Assembly (NCBI GenBank): GCA_964477455.1
Contig: CAYZHG010000084.1
Coordinates: 1-29,181 of the forward strand
Direction of reading: 5' to 3'
Source of the DNA: CAIOJG01 sp964477455
GTDB lineage: Bacteria; Patescibacteriota; Patescibacteriia; Magasanikbacterales; GWA2-37-8
Length of the DNA: 29,181 nt
Of this stretch, positions 21,456-29,181 are shown piece after piece; within the stretch, counting starts at the first letter, position 1; each line of letters opens with the position of its first letter. Made by a program: the position numbers and the translations under genes. The notes under the pieces are model-generated. The model saw nothing but the letters and a program-made list of their open reading frames with translations, was not told where the DNA came from and did not search any database.

Positions 21456-24269
21456 TTACATATATTTTCCTGTCCAACTTTCCTTGTTGTTGGCCAAATC
21501 ATCTGGCAAACCAGCAAACACCAGTTCACCACCACCTTTACCACCTTCTGGCCCAAGTTCGAGCACCCAATCACACGATCGGATCACATCAAGATTATGT
21601 TCAATCACAATTACCGTATTACCTTTTTCTACCAATTGTTTTAATACGCCCAACAATCTTTTGATATCTTCAAAATGAAGGCCGGTTGTCGGTTCGTCTA
21701 ATATATATAATGTATTACCAGTAGATACACGCGCCAACTCTGTGGCAAGCTTAATACGTTGAGCTTCACCGCCTGATAATGTCGTCGCCGGTTGTCCCAA
21801 AGTAAGATAACCCAAACCGACATTACGTAAAATATTTAATTTATCCGACAAAGTAGGCACATTACTAAAGAATTTATAAGCCTCTTCTACCGTCATACTC
21901 AAAACCTCGGCAATATTTTTATCCAAATAATGCACTTCCATCACCTCTTGATTATATCTTGTACCATTACATTCATTACAAGTTACAAACACATCGGCCA
22001 AAAATTGCATTGGAATGCGAACATAACCTTCACCAGCACAAGCCTCACAACGTCCGCCACCTTTTACATTGAAACTAAATTTACCAGCATCATATCCGCG
22101 CATTCTTGCTTCTGGTAAGCCGGAAAACAAATCACGAATTAAAGTAAAGATACCGGTATAGGTGGCTGGATTACTGCGCGGTGTTCTTCCGATAGCGACT
22201 TGATCAATAGAAATAACTTTATCAATATTTTCTAAACCTTTGATTTCTTTGTAAGCACCTGGTTCTTCTTTGGAACGGAAAAAATGTTTACTAAGAGCGG
22301 CGGCCAAAATATTGATAATCAAAGTAGATTTACCAGAACCAGATACACCCGTCACACAAACCATTTTGTTAAGCGGGATATCTACCGTAACATTTTTTAA
22401 ATTAAAAGCACTTGCTCCAATCAGAGATAAAATTTTGTCTTTCTTTTTATCTTTTTTAATTTCCTTTTTTGGTTTTTCGTAAATATTTTCACGACCGCTC
22501 AGGTATGCCCCAGTGATAGAATCTTTATTTTTTTTGATTTCCGCATAAGTACCCGTAGCCACAATTTTACCACCGTAAATACCCGCCCCTGGACCAACAT
22601 CGATAATGTAATCCGCGGCTTCCATCATCGCACTGTCGTGTTCTACGACCAGCACACTATTTCCTAAATCACGTAAATATTTCAAGGTAGAAATCAATCG
22701 ATCATTATCGCGAGCGTGCAAACCAACCGAAGGTTCGTCCAAGATGTAGACCACACCGGTCAGACCAGAAGACAACTGAGTAGCCAAACGCACACGCGTC
22801 ACCTCACCACCAGACAATGTATTCATCGAACGATCCAAACTCAAATAGTCCAAACCAACTTGTGATAAATTTTGTAAGCGTGGTTTTAATTCTTTCAAAA
22901 TAGTATCGGCCACTTTTGCTTTTACATCCTGAGAATTTTTATCAACCAAAGTATCGAATTTATTAAAAAATTCTAAATTTTCTCCCACACTCATACCGGC
23001 AATTTCCGCCACATTTTGGTCATTCAACTTTACCCACAACGATTCTTGGCGAAGTCTTTTTCCATTACAAACTGGACATGTTTTTTCGCGCATGTACTGT
23101 TCGATTTCTTTGCGCACATACTCAGAATTCGTTTCCAAGTGGCGTTTAAGCAAATCAGACACCACCCCACTAAATGATACTTTCTTATTTTCTACAACAT
23201 AAATATCACTCCCAGTACCATACAATATCAAATCCAAAACTCGCGACGGCAAATCCGCCACTGGAATATCCAAAGAAAAATTGTTTCGTTCAGCTACAGC
23301 CTGCAAAAGTTTTTGATACCAAGCCTGATTGCCCGTAATTCTCATCCAGGGTTGGATAGCACCTTCAGACAATGATAAACGAGTGTTTGGCATCACCAAA
23401 TCCGCGTCCACTTCCATAGTAACACCAAGACCAGTACAGCGAGGACAAGCACCAAACGGACTATTAAAACTAAAACTACGCACATCCAACTCTGGCATTT
23501 TGCGACCGCATTTTTTACAGTATGAAAAAGTGGTTAGATAAACATCTTCAGTTTTCGAAGCTATCACACAAGCACCGTTACTCAAATCCAAAGCAACACT
23601 AACCATTTTAAACGGATCGTCTTTTTTAATATCATTTATTTTTCCAATCAAAATTTCTAAATCATGTTTTTCTTCTGGCTCAAAATGACATTTTACCAAA
23701 TCATGAATCTTCATGGTTTTGCCATCAAGACGGACGGTATCATAACCACTGCGTTCAATGATTTCCAAGATGTCTTTTAGAACAATAACATTTTGATGAA
23801 TTAGTGGTGACAAAACTAAAACCGGAGTACTTTTTCTTGCCAATTTGCGAGCCTGTTCCACAATTTCACCAGACGAACTTGAAAATGCTGGAATATGACA
23901 CTCGGGACAATATTGTGTACCCACACGCGCAAAAAGCAGACGAAGATAATCATAAATTTCCGTAACTGTACCAACAGTCGAGCGTGGATTTTGAGTAGAA
24001 ATTTTTTGATCAATGGCAATCGTTGGCGACAATCCTTCGATTGCATCTACATCAGGCTTATCTTGCACATCCATAAATTGGCGCGCATAGGCCGACAGCG
24101 ATTCTGCATAGCGACGTTGACCCTCGGCATAAATAGTATCAAAAGCCAAAGAAGATTTTCCCGAACCAGACAAACCGGTGATTACTACAAGTTTATTTTT
24201 TGGAATTTCTAAACTTACATTTTTCAAATTGTGGACACGAGCGCCACGGATTTTCAATTTTTCATTCAT
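21456..24269 (-). CDS. uvrA: UvrABC system protein A
   Basis: UvrA is the dimeric damage-sensing ABC ATPase of nucleotide excision repair. The 937-residue protein has both ABC modules: Walker A GLSGSGKSS at residues 32-40 and GVSGSGKST near 640; signatures LSGGEVTRVRLATQ and LSGGEAQRIKLATE; Walker B VYILDEPSVGLH and LYILDEPTTGLH. Zinc-binding CxxC pairs are intact (CKKCGRK with CPRCTG, CPVCNGK, and CEACAG with CNECNG). Length is normal. It starts six bases after the Cys-rich pilin-like gene, so it is probably expressed with that envelope operon, an unexpected partner. uvrB is about 20 kb away on the same strand. Confidence 0.98.
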   Translation of the reverse strand: MNEKLKIRGARVHNLKNVSLEIPKNKLVVITGLSGSGKSSLAFDTIYAEGQRRYAESLSAYARQFMDVQDKPDVDAIEGLSPTIAIDQKISTQNPRSTVGTVTEIYDYLRLLFARVGTQYCPECHIPAFSSSSGEIVEQARKLARKSTPVLVLSPLIHQNVIVLKDILEIIERSGYDTVRLDGKTMKIHDLVKCHFEPEEKHDLEILIGKINDIKKDDPFKMVSVALDLSNGACVIASKTEDVYLTTFSYCKKCGRKMPELDVRSFSFNSPFGACPRCTGLGVTMEVDADLVMPNTRLSLSEGAIQPWMRITGNQAWYQKLLQAVAERNNFSLDIPVADLPSRVLDLILYGTGSDIYVVENKKVSFSGVVSDLLKRHLETNSEYVRKEIEQYMREKTCPVCNGKRLRQESLWVKLNDQNVAEIAGMSVGENLEFFNKFDTLVDKNSQDVKAKVADTILKELKPRLQNLSQVGLDYLSLDRSMNTLSGGEVTRVRLATQLSSGLTGVVYILDEPSVGLHARDNDRLISTLKYLRDLGNSVLVVEHDSAMMEAADYIIDVGPGAGIYGGKIVATGTYAEIKKNKDSITGAYLSGRENIYEKPKKEIKKDKKKDKILSLIGASAFNLKNVTVDIPLNKMVCVTGVSGSGKSTLIINILAAALSKHFFRSKEEPGAYKEIKGLENIDKVISIDQVAIGRTPRSNPATYTGIFTLIRDLFSGLPEARMRGYDAGKFSFNVKGGGRCEACAGEGYVRIPMQFLADVFVTCNECNGTRYNQEVMEVHYLDKNIAEVLSMTVEEAYKFFSNVPTLSDKLNILRNVGLGYLTLGQPATTLSGGEAQRIKLATELARVSTGNTLYILDEPTTGLHFEDIKRLLGVLKQLVEKGNTVIVIEHNLDVIRSCDWVLELGPEGGKGGGELVFAGLPDDLANNKESWTGKYM

Positions 24270-24275
24270 AACAAT

Positions 24276-25859
24276 TTATTTATTACATTCTGCTTTTTCT
24301 GGATGTAATTTACATTTTATTTTTTTAAGTTTGGCTTTGAACAAGGCCGATTCGTTGGTAAAGTATGGACAATTGTAGTTTGCTCCTACTAAATACATTT
24401 CATCGCTTTTCAAATCTATTTTGGCGGCTGATAACTTTGATAAAACGTCTTTTGCAAATTCTCCTCCTAATCCAAGAGCCGCACTTACCGCTACACCATT
24501 ACCAATATTTGGCAAAGAATCTTTTTTCAGATCAAGATCACACAAAAAACCATTATTAACATACGACCTCTTGATTAATTGATTGTTTAACCCCATTAAG
24601 GTCGGACCCAATTGTGAAAGAGATTCAGCACTTGTCTTGTCACTCGAAAATATTGAATCAGAACTCCACCATGCCGCCACCGCTTGAAAAACAGTCCCAC
24701 CAAAATCACTAGTTCCCATTACACCACAACTTGGTGCATTAGTGATATTTTTACAAAACGATGTACCACCTATCCACTGATCATCACTCGACATGGTGTC
24801 AGAATCATTTAATTCCATTTTAAAATAAAAGCCTTGTATTTTATCATAACCGCCACAATAAGATGCCATCTCAATATTCGTAAAATTGTAATTTTTTGAA
24901 TCTTTACCAACATCTTTGCTTCCAACTAGTTGACTAGTATTATCTGAACAGAGAGCATATAACCAAAGATCATCTATATATTTCTCATCAGTAAAAGTGA
25001 TACTTCCTTTAATACCATTTACCTCGCCACTCGTACTAAATTTTTGACATGATTTAGTTTTATCACCAACACACACTTCGCCTTTATCACAACTTGATCC
25101 GTTACAAGTAGCACCACCACCATCTTTTACCAAATATAATTGCCCACATTTAGTTTCTGTTTCTCGAAGAGGATTTAATAATTCATAATCACTGGCTTTT
25201 TCCCAAAAATCATCTGCAGTTGCAAAATCTTTAAACGAATCAATATATGTATCTTCTGTCGGAGAATCTGTTTTTTCTTTTATTGGAGCTACCTTCATTG
25301 TTTTTTCCAAATCTACACAGAGATTATTTGTCACAAAAACAGCAGGCCTAATCAAAAAATTCTCTGGCAAACGCAAATTTACCATGGCAGGATTAACAGT
25401 ATTTAAAATTGTATAGGAAAGATATGCGATTAATAATCCAGTCAAAGCACCACCAATCCTTTTTTTTGCACTGGTAATCATTTCACTGTTTCCACCGGAA
25501 GTCACCCATTGAACACCAGCCACAACTATCATAATTACCGCTAATATGCCAGCAATAGTCAAGGCTAAATTATAATTTGTTTTTAAAAATTCACCAATAT
25601 TATTAAATTCTTGTTTTCCTCCAAATGAAATTTGGGTTCTAGTTTTTCTAGTTGGCAAACACTTCCCCCATTCTCCAACACATGGATCTTCTTGAAACCA
25701 ACCACCATCTCCTGGTGTACCACCATACAAAGCTCGTGTAGCATCACAGTCCAATTTTCTCCAACATATTTGATTTAATTCAGGAGGAACGTCAGCTTTT
25801 GCGACCGCCGGAAAGAACATACTAAAAAACAATATTCCCATTAAAATTTTTGTCTTCAT
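24276..25859 (-). CDS. T4SS-pilin-like membrane protein with long Cys-rich outer domain
   Basis: The product is 527 residues with a signal peptide (1-22, ending AVAKA). A short segment with four cysteines follows. A two-helix module at about 93-152 contains LTIAGILAVIMIVVAGVQWV, SAKKRIGGALTGLLIAYLSY and ILNTVNP, which is the pattern of the VirB2/TrbC-like T4SS pilin family common in CPR genomes. Then comes an outer region of about 370 residues with 14 more cysteines (18 in total, an even number), including CNGSSCDKGEVCVG. Typical relatives are near 120 residues, so the long C-terminal domain is unusual. It lies between a DsbA-like gene (31 bases upstream) and uvrA. Role in pili or secretion is inferred from the module only. 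Confidence 0.75.
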   Translation of the reverse strand: MKTKILMGILFFSMFFPAVAKADVPPELNQICWRKLDCDATRALYGGTPGDGGWFQEDPCVGEWGKCLPTRKTRTQISFGGKQEFNNIGEFLKTNYNLALTIAGILAVIMIVVAGVQWVTSGGNSEMITSAKKRIGGALTGLLIAYLSYTILNTVNPAMVNLRLPENFLIRPAVFVTNNLCVDLEKTMKVAPIKEKTDSPTEDTYIDSFKDFATADDFWEKASDYELLNPLRETETKCGQLYLVKDGGGATCNGSSCDKGEVCVGDKTKSCQKFSTSGEVNGIKGSITFTDEKYIDDLWLYALCSDNTSQLVGSKDVGKDSKNYNFTNIEMASYCGGYDKIQGFYFKMELNDSDTMSSDDQWIGGTSFCKNITNAPSCGVMGTSDFGGTVFQAVAAWWSSDSIFSSDKTSAESLSQLGPTLMGLNNQLIKRSYVNNGFLCDLDLKKDSLPNIGNGVAVSAALGLGGEFAKDVLSKLSAAKIDLKSDEMYLVGANYNCPYFTNESALFKAKLKKIKCKLHPEKAECNK

Positions 25860-25890
25860 AAAAAAATAATTGCTAGGGATGAAATAAAAT

Positions 25891-26646
25891 TTATTTTATA
25901 TTATTTAAAAACAACTCCCAAGCACTAAATGGTATAACTCCTTCTACCTTTTCACCATTAATAAAAAAAGTCGGTGTACCACTAATACCAAATCGATAAC
26001 CATCTGCAAAATCTTTGTTTACCGCCACTTTTGTATTTTGATCTGCCAAACATTTATTCATTTTATCAACATCCCAACCAAACTTTGCTCCCAAAGCTTC
26101 AATATCCGTCTCACTAAGTTTACCCCCCAAATTCTCCTGTTGTTCAAAAAACCAATCATGTAATGGCCAGTAATAGCCTTGTTGATAAGCACACATTGCG
26201 ATATTTGCAAATTGATTGGCACCGGGATGAAAATTGTCTGATGGTGGGAAATTACGAATTATTAATTTCACCTTATTTCCATATTTTTGCATGACTTCAC
26301 GTAAAATTGGCGCCTCTGCTTTGGTATAAGGACATTTAAAATCAACAAATTCCACAATCGTCACTTTAGCGTTATTATTGCCCAAAAATGGAGCATTGGC
26401 TATTTCTAATTCTGATCTATTTATACCACCACTTTTCGTGTTATTTTTTACAGCGACGCTAATACCACCATAAAATTTTTCAAAAAGCACTTGACCATTA
26501 CCCTGTTTAATTTGCCAATAATAATACCCAGTCGCTCCAACAATCAACAAAATAAAGGCTATAATGGAGGCAAAAACACTCACCATCATTACACCTCCAA
26601 AGCGCTGATACCAACGAAGTGGTTGACCTAAATTGTCATTTGCCAT
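25891..26646 (-). CDS. DsbA-family thioredoxin-fold protein lacking the second active-site Cys
   Basis: The 251-residue protein has one N-terminal membrane anchor (about residues 19-44) and an outer thioredoxin-fold domain of the DsbA/DSBA-like type. The active-site loop reads EFVDFKCPYTKAEAP: Cys105 is followed by Pro-Tyr-Thr, so the second Cys of CxxC is Thr108. The cis-Pro loop GISGTPTFFING is intact. Two other cysteines (in NIAMCAYQ and MNKCLADQ) remain. Relatives form or rearrange disulfides outside the membrane; with a single Cys it may act as an isomerase or be held as a mixed disulfide (inference). It heads the operon with the 18-Cys pilin-like gene, a likely client. Confidence 0.88.
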   Translation of the reverse strand: MANDNLGQPLRWYQRFGGVMMVSVFASIIAFILLIVGATGYYYWQIKQGNGQVLFEKFYGGISVAVKNNTKSGGINRSELEIANAPFLGNNNAKVTIVEFVDFKCPYTKAEAPILREVMQKYGNKVKLIIRNFPPSDNFHPGANQFANIAMCAYQQGYYWPLHDWFFEQQENLGGKLSETDIEALGAKFGWDVDKMNKCLADQNTKVAVNKDFADGYRFGISGTPTFFINGEKVEGVIPFSAWELFLNNIK

Positions 26647-26667
26647 AAAGAATAATTAAGTAGACAT

Positions 26668-26694
26668 ATTATACCATAAGTTAACAAAAATCAA
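26668..26694 (-). promoter_or_regulatory. promoter of the DsbA-like/pilin/uvrA operon
   Basis: On the minus strand a perfect TATAAT (26673-26668) preceded by TGG (extended -10). TTGATT lies 15 bases upstream as a weak, short-spaced -35. The start is about 15-20 bases before the ATG at 26646. It is divergent from the secG promoter. Confidence 0.65.
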
Positions 26695-26702
26695 TACTAC
26701 CA

Positions 26703-26732
26703 TTGACATTTTTGATGATTAAATGATATACT
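26703..26732 (+). promoter_or_regulatory. promoter of secG
   Basis: A perfect TTGACA (26703-26708), an 18-base spacer, TATACT (26727-26732). The start is near 26739, about 32 bases before the ATG. Confidence 0.82.
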
Positions 26733-26770
26733 GAATCATATTCGCATGAATTATTTCCAATTATATTGAT

Positions 26771-26989
26771 ATGAAAGAACTAATATTAAATTCAATTCAG
26801 CTAATTTTAGCCATAGTATTGATCGTAGCAGTGCTCCTACAACAAAAAGGCACCGGATTAAGTGGGGTATTTGGTGGAACTGGCAATGTCTATAGTACCA
26901 AGCGTGGTCTAGACAAAATCTTACATTATATTACAATTGGTACTGTAGTAATCTTCTTTGTGGTTTCTTTACTACGCCTAGTTATCTAA
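26771..26989 (+). CDS. secG: preprotein translocase subunit SecG
   Basis: This is the third subunit of SecYEG, which eases SecA-driven translocation. The 72-residue protein has two membrane helices (about 5-24 and 50-70). Between them is the conserved loop LLQQKGTGLSGVFGGTGNVY followed by STKRGLDKILH. Length is typical. It has its own strong promoter and is followed after 39 bases by the solute-binding protein gene. Confidence 0.95.
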   Translation: MKELILNSIQLILAIVLIVAVLLQQKGTGLSGVFGGTGNVYSTKRGLDKILHYITIGTVVIFFVVSLLRLVI

Positions 26990-27028
26990 TAGTAACTCAG
27001 CTTCACAATCAAATCTAACCTTTTCTTC

Positions 27029-28996
27029 ATGAGCTGGAATTTTTCCTCTTTGTTTGCGCGTGTTAAGCGATCAAACAAATCCGGCCCGAGTAGTCATTTT
27101 GACCTCAAACTTCTCAGGCACATCAAATCAAACGTCTTTCCAAGTTGGTCTCAATTCAAATATTTGGGAAGTTTTTTGAACAAAACTGAGAAAAAGGTTG
27201 TTTTGTCTGCGACTTTGGTTTTGTTGATAACATTAATAAGCTGGTCCGTATATGCTATTGCCACCCATTCACTATTAACACCTAAGTTTGGTGGTGAATA
27301 TTCCGAAGCTCTTATTGGACAACCAAAGTATATCAATCCACTTTTTGCTTCCACCAATGATGTGGATGCAGATTTGTCTGCATTGATGTATTCTGGACTA
27401 TTTAAATACAACAACAATAAACAGCTCACACCAGATTTGGCAGAAAAATTTGTTATTGCTTCTGATCAAAAGACCTACGATATTGAACTAAAGAAAAATC
27501 TTAAATGGTCCGATGGTGAACCAATTACGGTTGATGATATTTTATATACATTTGAAACATTACAAAATGCCGAAACGGGTAGCCCTCTGATTACATCTTT
27601 TCAAGGGGTGCGAATTGAAAAAACTAGTGACAACGCAGTTCGATTTACCTTAAAAACTCCTTACGCTCCATTTTTAGACGCTTTAACATTGGGAATTTTG
27701 CCAGAACACATTTGGGCAGAAATTCCTCCATCCAATATTCGATTGGCAAAATTCAATATACAACCAATCGGTTCAAACGCCTGGAAATTTGAGAAAATGG
27801 TCAAAGATAGTGTTGGAAATATCCAAAGCTATAGCCTTGTCAACAACGAAAATTTTTATGGTAAAAAACCATATTTAAGCAATTTAACTTTCAAATTTTA
27901 CAACAACCAGACCGAAGCGGTTGCGGCCTTACGTAGTCAAACTGTTCTTGGATTAAGCTTTGTTCCTCACAATTTAAAAGATAAAGTTAGTGGCAAAAGT
28001 TTGAATATTTTCAACTTACAACTTCCACAATATACTGCTTTATTTTTCAATAAAAGTTCGATGACCGAACTTAAAGATGTTGATTTGAGATTGGCCTTAA
28101 CAGAAGCAATAGATAAAAATACTTTAATCAAAGAAGCATTGGATGGTGATGGCACAGCCATAGACGCCCCGATTTTACTTGGAAATTTAGGCTATCATGA
28201 TTCTATTAAAAAAATTCCATTCAGCGCCACCAGTTCCATACAATTGTTAGATAAGTTTTGGCCTAGACTTCAACCTGAAGAATATTTTAAAATTCGTCAC
28301 GATCAAATTTTAAAAACTTTAGGTTCTGAAAAACAAGCCGCCAACAACACCGCCGACTCCAAAACAAAAACCAAAACTGAAACACCAATTATTTCCACTG
28401 AAGAAGAAAATAAAATCAACGAAACCATTCGTTCTGAGATGACATCAGGCCAAAGTTTTTATCGTAAACTTGGAAAAACTGATATCTTGAGGTTATCTAT
28501 CACGACCGCCGACACACCAGAATATTTAAAAACCGCTCAGCAGGTTGCCAAAATGTGGCAAGATGTTGGTGTTCAAACAAACATCATCACTGTTGGTAGT
28601 CGCCAAATTGTACGCGATGCACTCAAAGACAGAACTTATCAAGTTTTAATTTACGGTGAAATGATTGGTGCTGATCCAGATCTTTATTCATTTTGGCACT
28701 CATCTCAAAGTGAATATCCAGGTTTGAATTTAGCAAAATTTTCTGATCGTGATGCAGACAAATTATTGGAAGATGCACGTACTACACTCGATACCGATTT
28801 ACGTGCCAAACTTTATAAAAAATTTCAAGACATTTTAGTCAAGGATTTGCCAGCAGTATTTTTATACTCGCCAACTTATATTATGGCGGTAAGTAAAGAT
28901 ATTCAAGGCATAAATGTCGCCAATTTGGTAAACCCAGCTGATCGTTTCAATACGCTGAGTGATTGGTATACTAAGACAAAACGCGAAATCAAATAA
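27029..28996 (+). CDS. membrane-anchored peptide-type ABC solute-binding protein
   Basis: The 655-residue protein belongs to the family-5 extracellular solute-binding proteins (OppA/DppA type). Visible matches are GGEYSEALIGQPKYINPLFA, DLAEKFVIASDQKTYDIELK, LKWSDGEPITVDDILYTFE and, late, YGEMIGADPDLYSFWHSSQS. Instead of a lipoprotein signal it has about 56 cytoplasmic basic residues and one membrane helix at about 57-78. A low-complexity Thr/Lys/Glu segment interrupts the domain at about residues 435-465. No permease or ATPase gene is next to it, so the transporter partner is unknown. It is probably transcribed with secG and with tRNA-Leu five bases downstream. Confidence 0.9.
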   Translation: MSWNFSSLFARVKRSNKSGPSSHFDLKLLRHIKSNVFPSWSQFKYLGSFLNKTEKKVVLSATLVLLITLISWSVYAIATHSLLTPKFGGEYSEALIGQPKYINPLFASTNDVDADLSALMYSGLFKYNNNKQLTPDLAEKFVIASDQKTYDIELKKNLKWSDGEPITVDDILYTFETLQNAETGSPLITSFQGVRIEKTSDNAVRFTLKTPYAPFLDALTLGILPEHIWAEIPPSNIRLAKFNIQPIGSNAWKFEKMVKDSVGNIQSYSLVNNENFYGKKPYLSNLTFKFYNNQTEAVAALRSQTVLGLSFVPHNLKDKVSGKSLNIFNLQLPQYTALFFNKSSMTELKDVDLRLALTEAIDKNTLIKEALDGDGTAIDAPILLGNLGYHDSIKKIPFSATSSIQLLDKFWPRLQPEEYFKIRHDQILKTLGSEKQAANNTADSKTKTKTETPIISTEEENKINETIRSEMTSGQSFYRKLGKTDILRLSITTADTPEYLKTAQQVAKMWQDVGVQTNIITVGSRQIVRDALKDRTYQVLIYGEMIGADPDLYSFWHSSQSEYPGLNLAKFSDRDADKLLEDARTTLDTDLRAKLYKKFQDILVKDLPAVFLYSPTYIMAVSKDIQGINVANLVNPADRFNTLSDWYTKTKREIK

Positions 28997-29001
28997 CTCA
29001 C

Positions 29002-29085
29002 GGGCGAGTGGCGGAACTGGTAGACGTACAGGTCTCAGAAGCCTGTGGGAGCAATCTCGTGGAGGTTCAAGTCCTCTTTCGCCCA
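29002..29085 (+). tRNA. tRNA-Leu with anticodon CAG
   Basis: The 84-base class II tRNA has acceptor stem GGGCGAG/TTCGCCC with one G-U pair, anticodon stem CAGGT/GCCTG and loop CTCAGAA, which gives CAG. A long variable arm (GGGAGCAATCTC region) and T arm GGAGG-TTCAAGT-CCTCT follow. The discriminator is A and CCA is not encoded. It starts five bases after the solute-binding protein stop and probably shares its transcript. Nothing further is seen to 29181. Confidence 0.94.
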
Positions 29086-29181
29086 CAATTTATACTACAA
29101 ATTAATTCAACTCTTATTTTTTCTGCACCACTGCAGAACCATCTTCTTTTTATTTATTTTATTCAGTTATATATTTATGAT

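Noticed and set aside
1..29181. CRISPR arrays, insertion sequences, rRNA genes or a replication origin.
   Set aside because: No regularly spaced direct repeats with unique spacers, no transposase or cas gene, no rRNA signature and no DnaA-box cluster were seen; gyrB here is not accompanied by dnaA, dnaN or recF.

Overview
The window looks like a piece of chromosome from a Candidate Phyla Radiation (Patescibacteria) bacterium, probably of the Parcubacteria side. This is inferred from gene content and style: AT-rich DNA, tightly packed operons, almost no Shine-Dalgarno sequences, a T4SS-pilin-like gene, a DUF2341 giant secreted protein, a secG / solute-binding protein / tRNA-Leu block, and nusG-rplK without an adjacent rplA. 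TGA is used as a stop (for example in the nucleotidyltransferase/mltG overlap), so this is not a TGA-recoding lineage. No marker gene here fixes the lineage more closely.

Layout. Positions 1-5257 are a minus-strand operon: a hypothetical membrane protein, rodA, an MFS transporter and uvrB (cut by the window edge). It is divergent from gyrB (5411-7501, plus). Between gyrB and secE lies the strangest stretch, about 7586-9084. It holds a GC-richer, hairpin-dense patch with up to three small minus-strand genes, then a gene-free part with competing hairpins. The plus-strand secE-nusG-rplK operon follows and ends at a strong terminator. Convergent to it is a minus-strand series: PAP2 phosphatase, nucleotidyltransferase, mltG, queA and an FTR1 iron permease. 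Divergent from PAP2, tRNA-Ile(UAU) leads a plus-strand run with a hypothetical protein, a RluD-type pseudouridine synthase and gmk. rplS follows with its own promoter and terminator. A 1327-residue secreted protein (minus) comes next, then a minus-strand operon of a DsbA-like protein, a Cys-rich pilin-like protein and uvrA. Divergent from that is secG, a peptide-binding protein and tRNA-Leu(CAG).

Themes. Information processing (gyrB, uvrA, uvrB, nusG, rplK, rplS, queA, rluD-like, gmk, two tRNAs) and Sec export (secE, secG) alternate with cell-envelope genes (rodA, mltG, PAP2, nucleotidyltransferase, pilin-like, DsbA-like). Several sigma70-like promoters can be read directly. At least two divergent pairs are back to back with their -35 boxes three bases apart.

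Most worth following up: the 7633-8771 island; the rare tRNA-Ile(UAU); the pairing of an 18-cysteine pilin-like protein with a DsbA-like protein that lacks the second active-site cysteine; the guanylate kinase with a GKD P-loop; and the two diverged copies of an ATTCC...GGAAT repeat.
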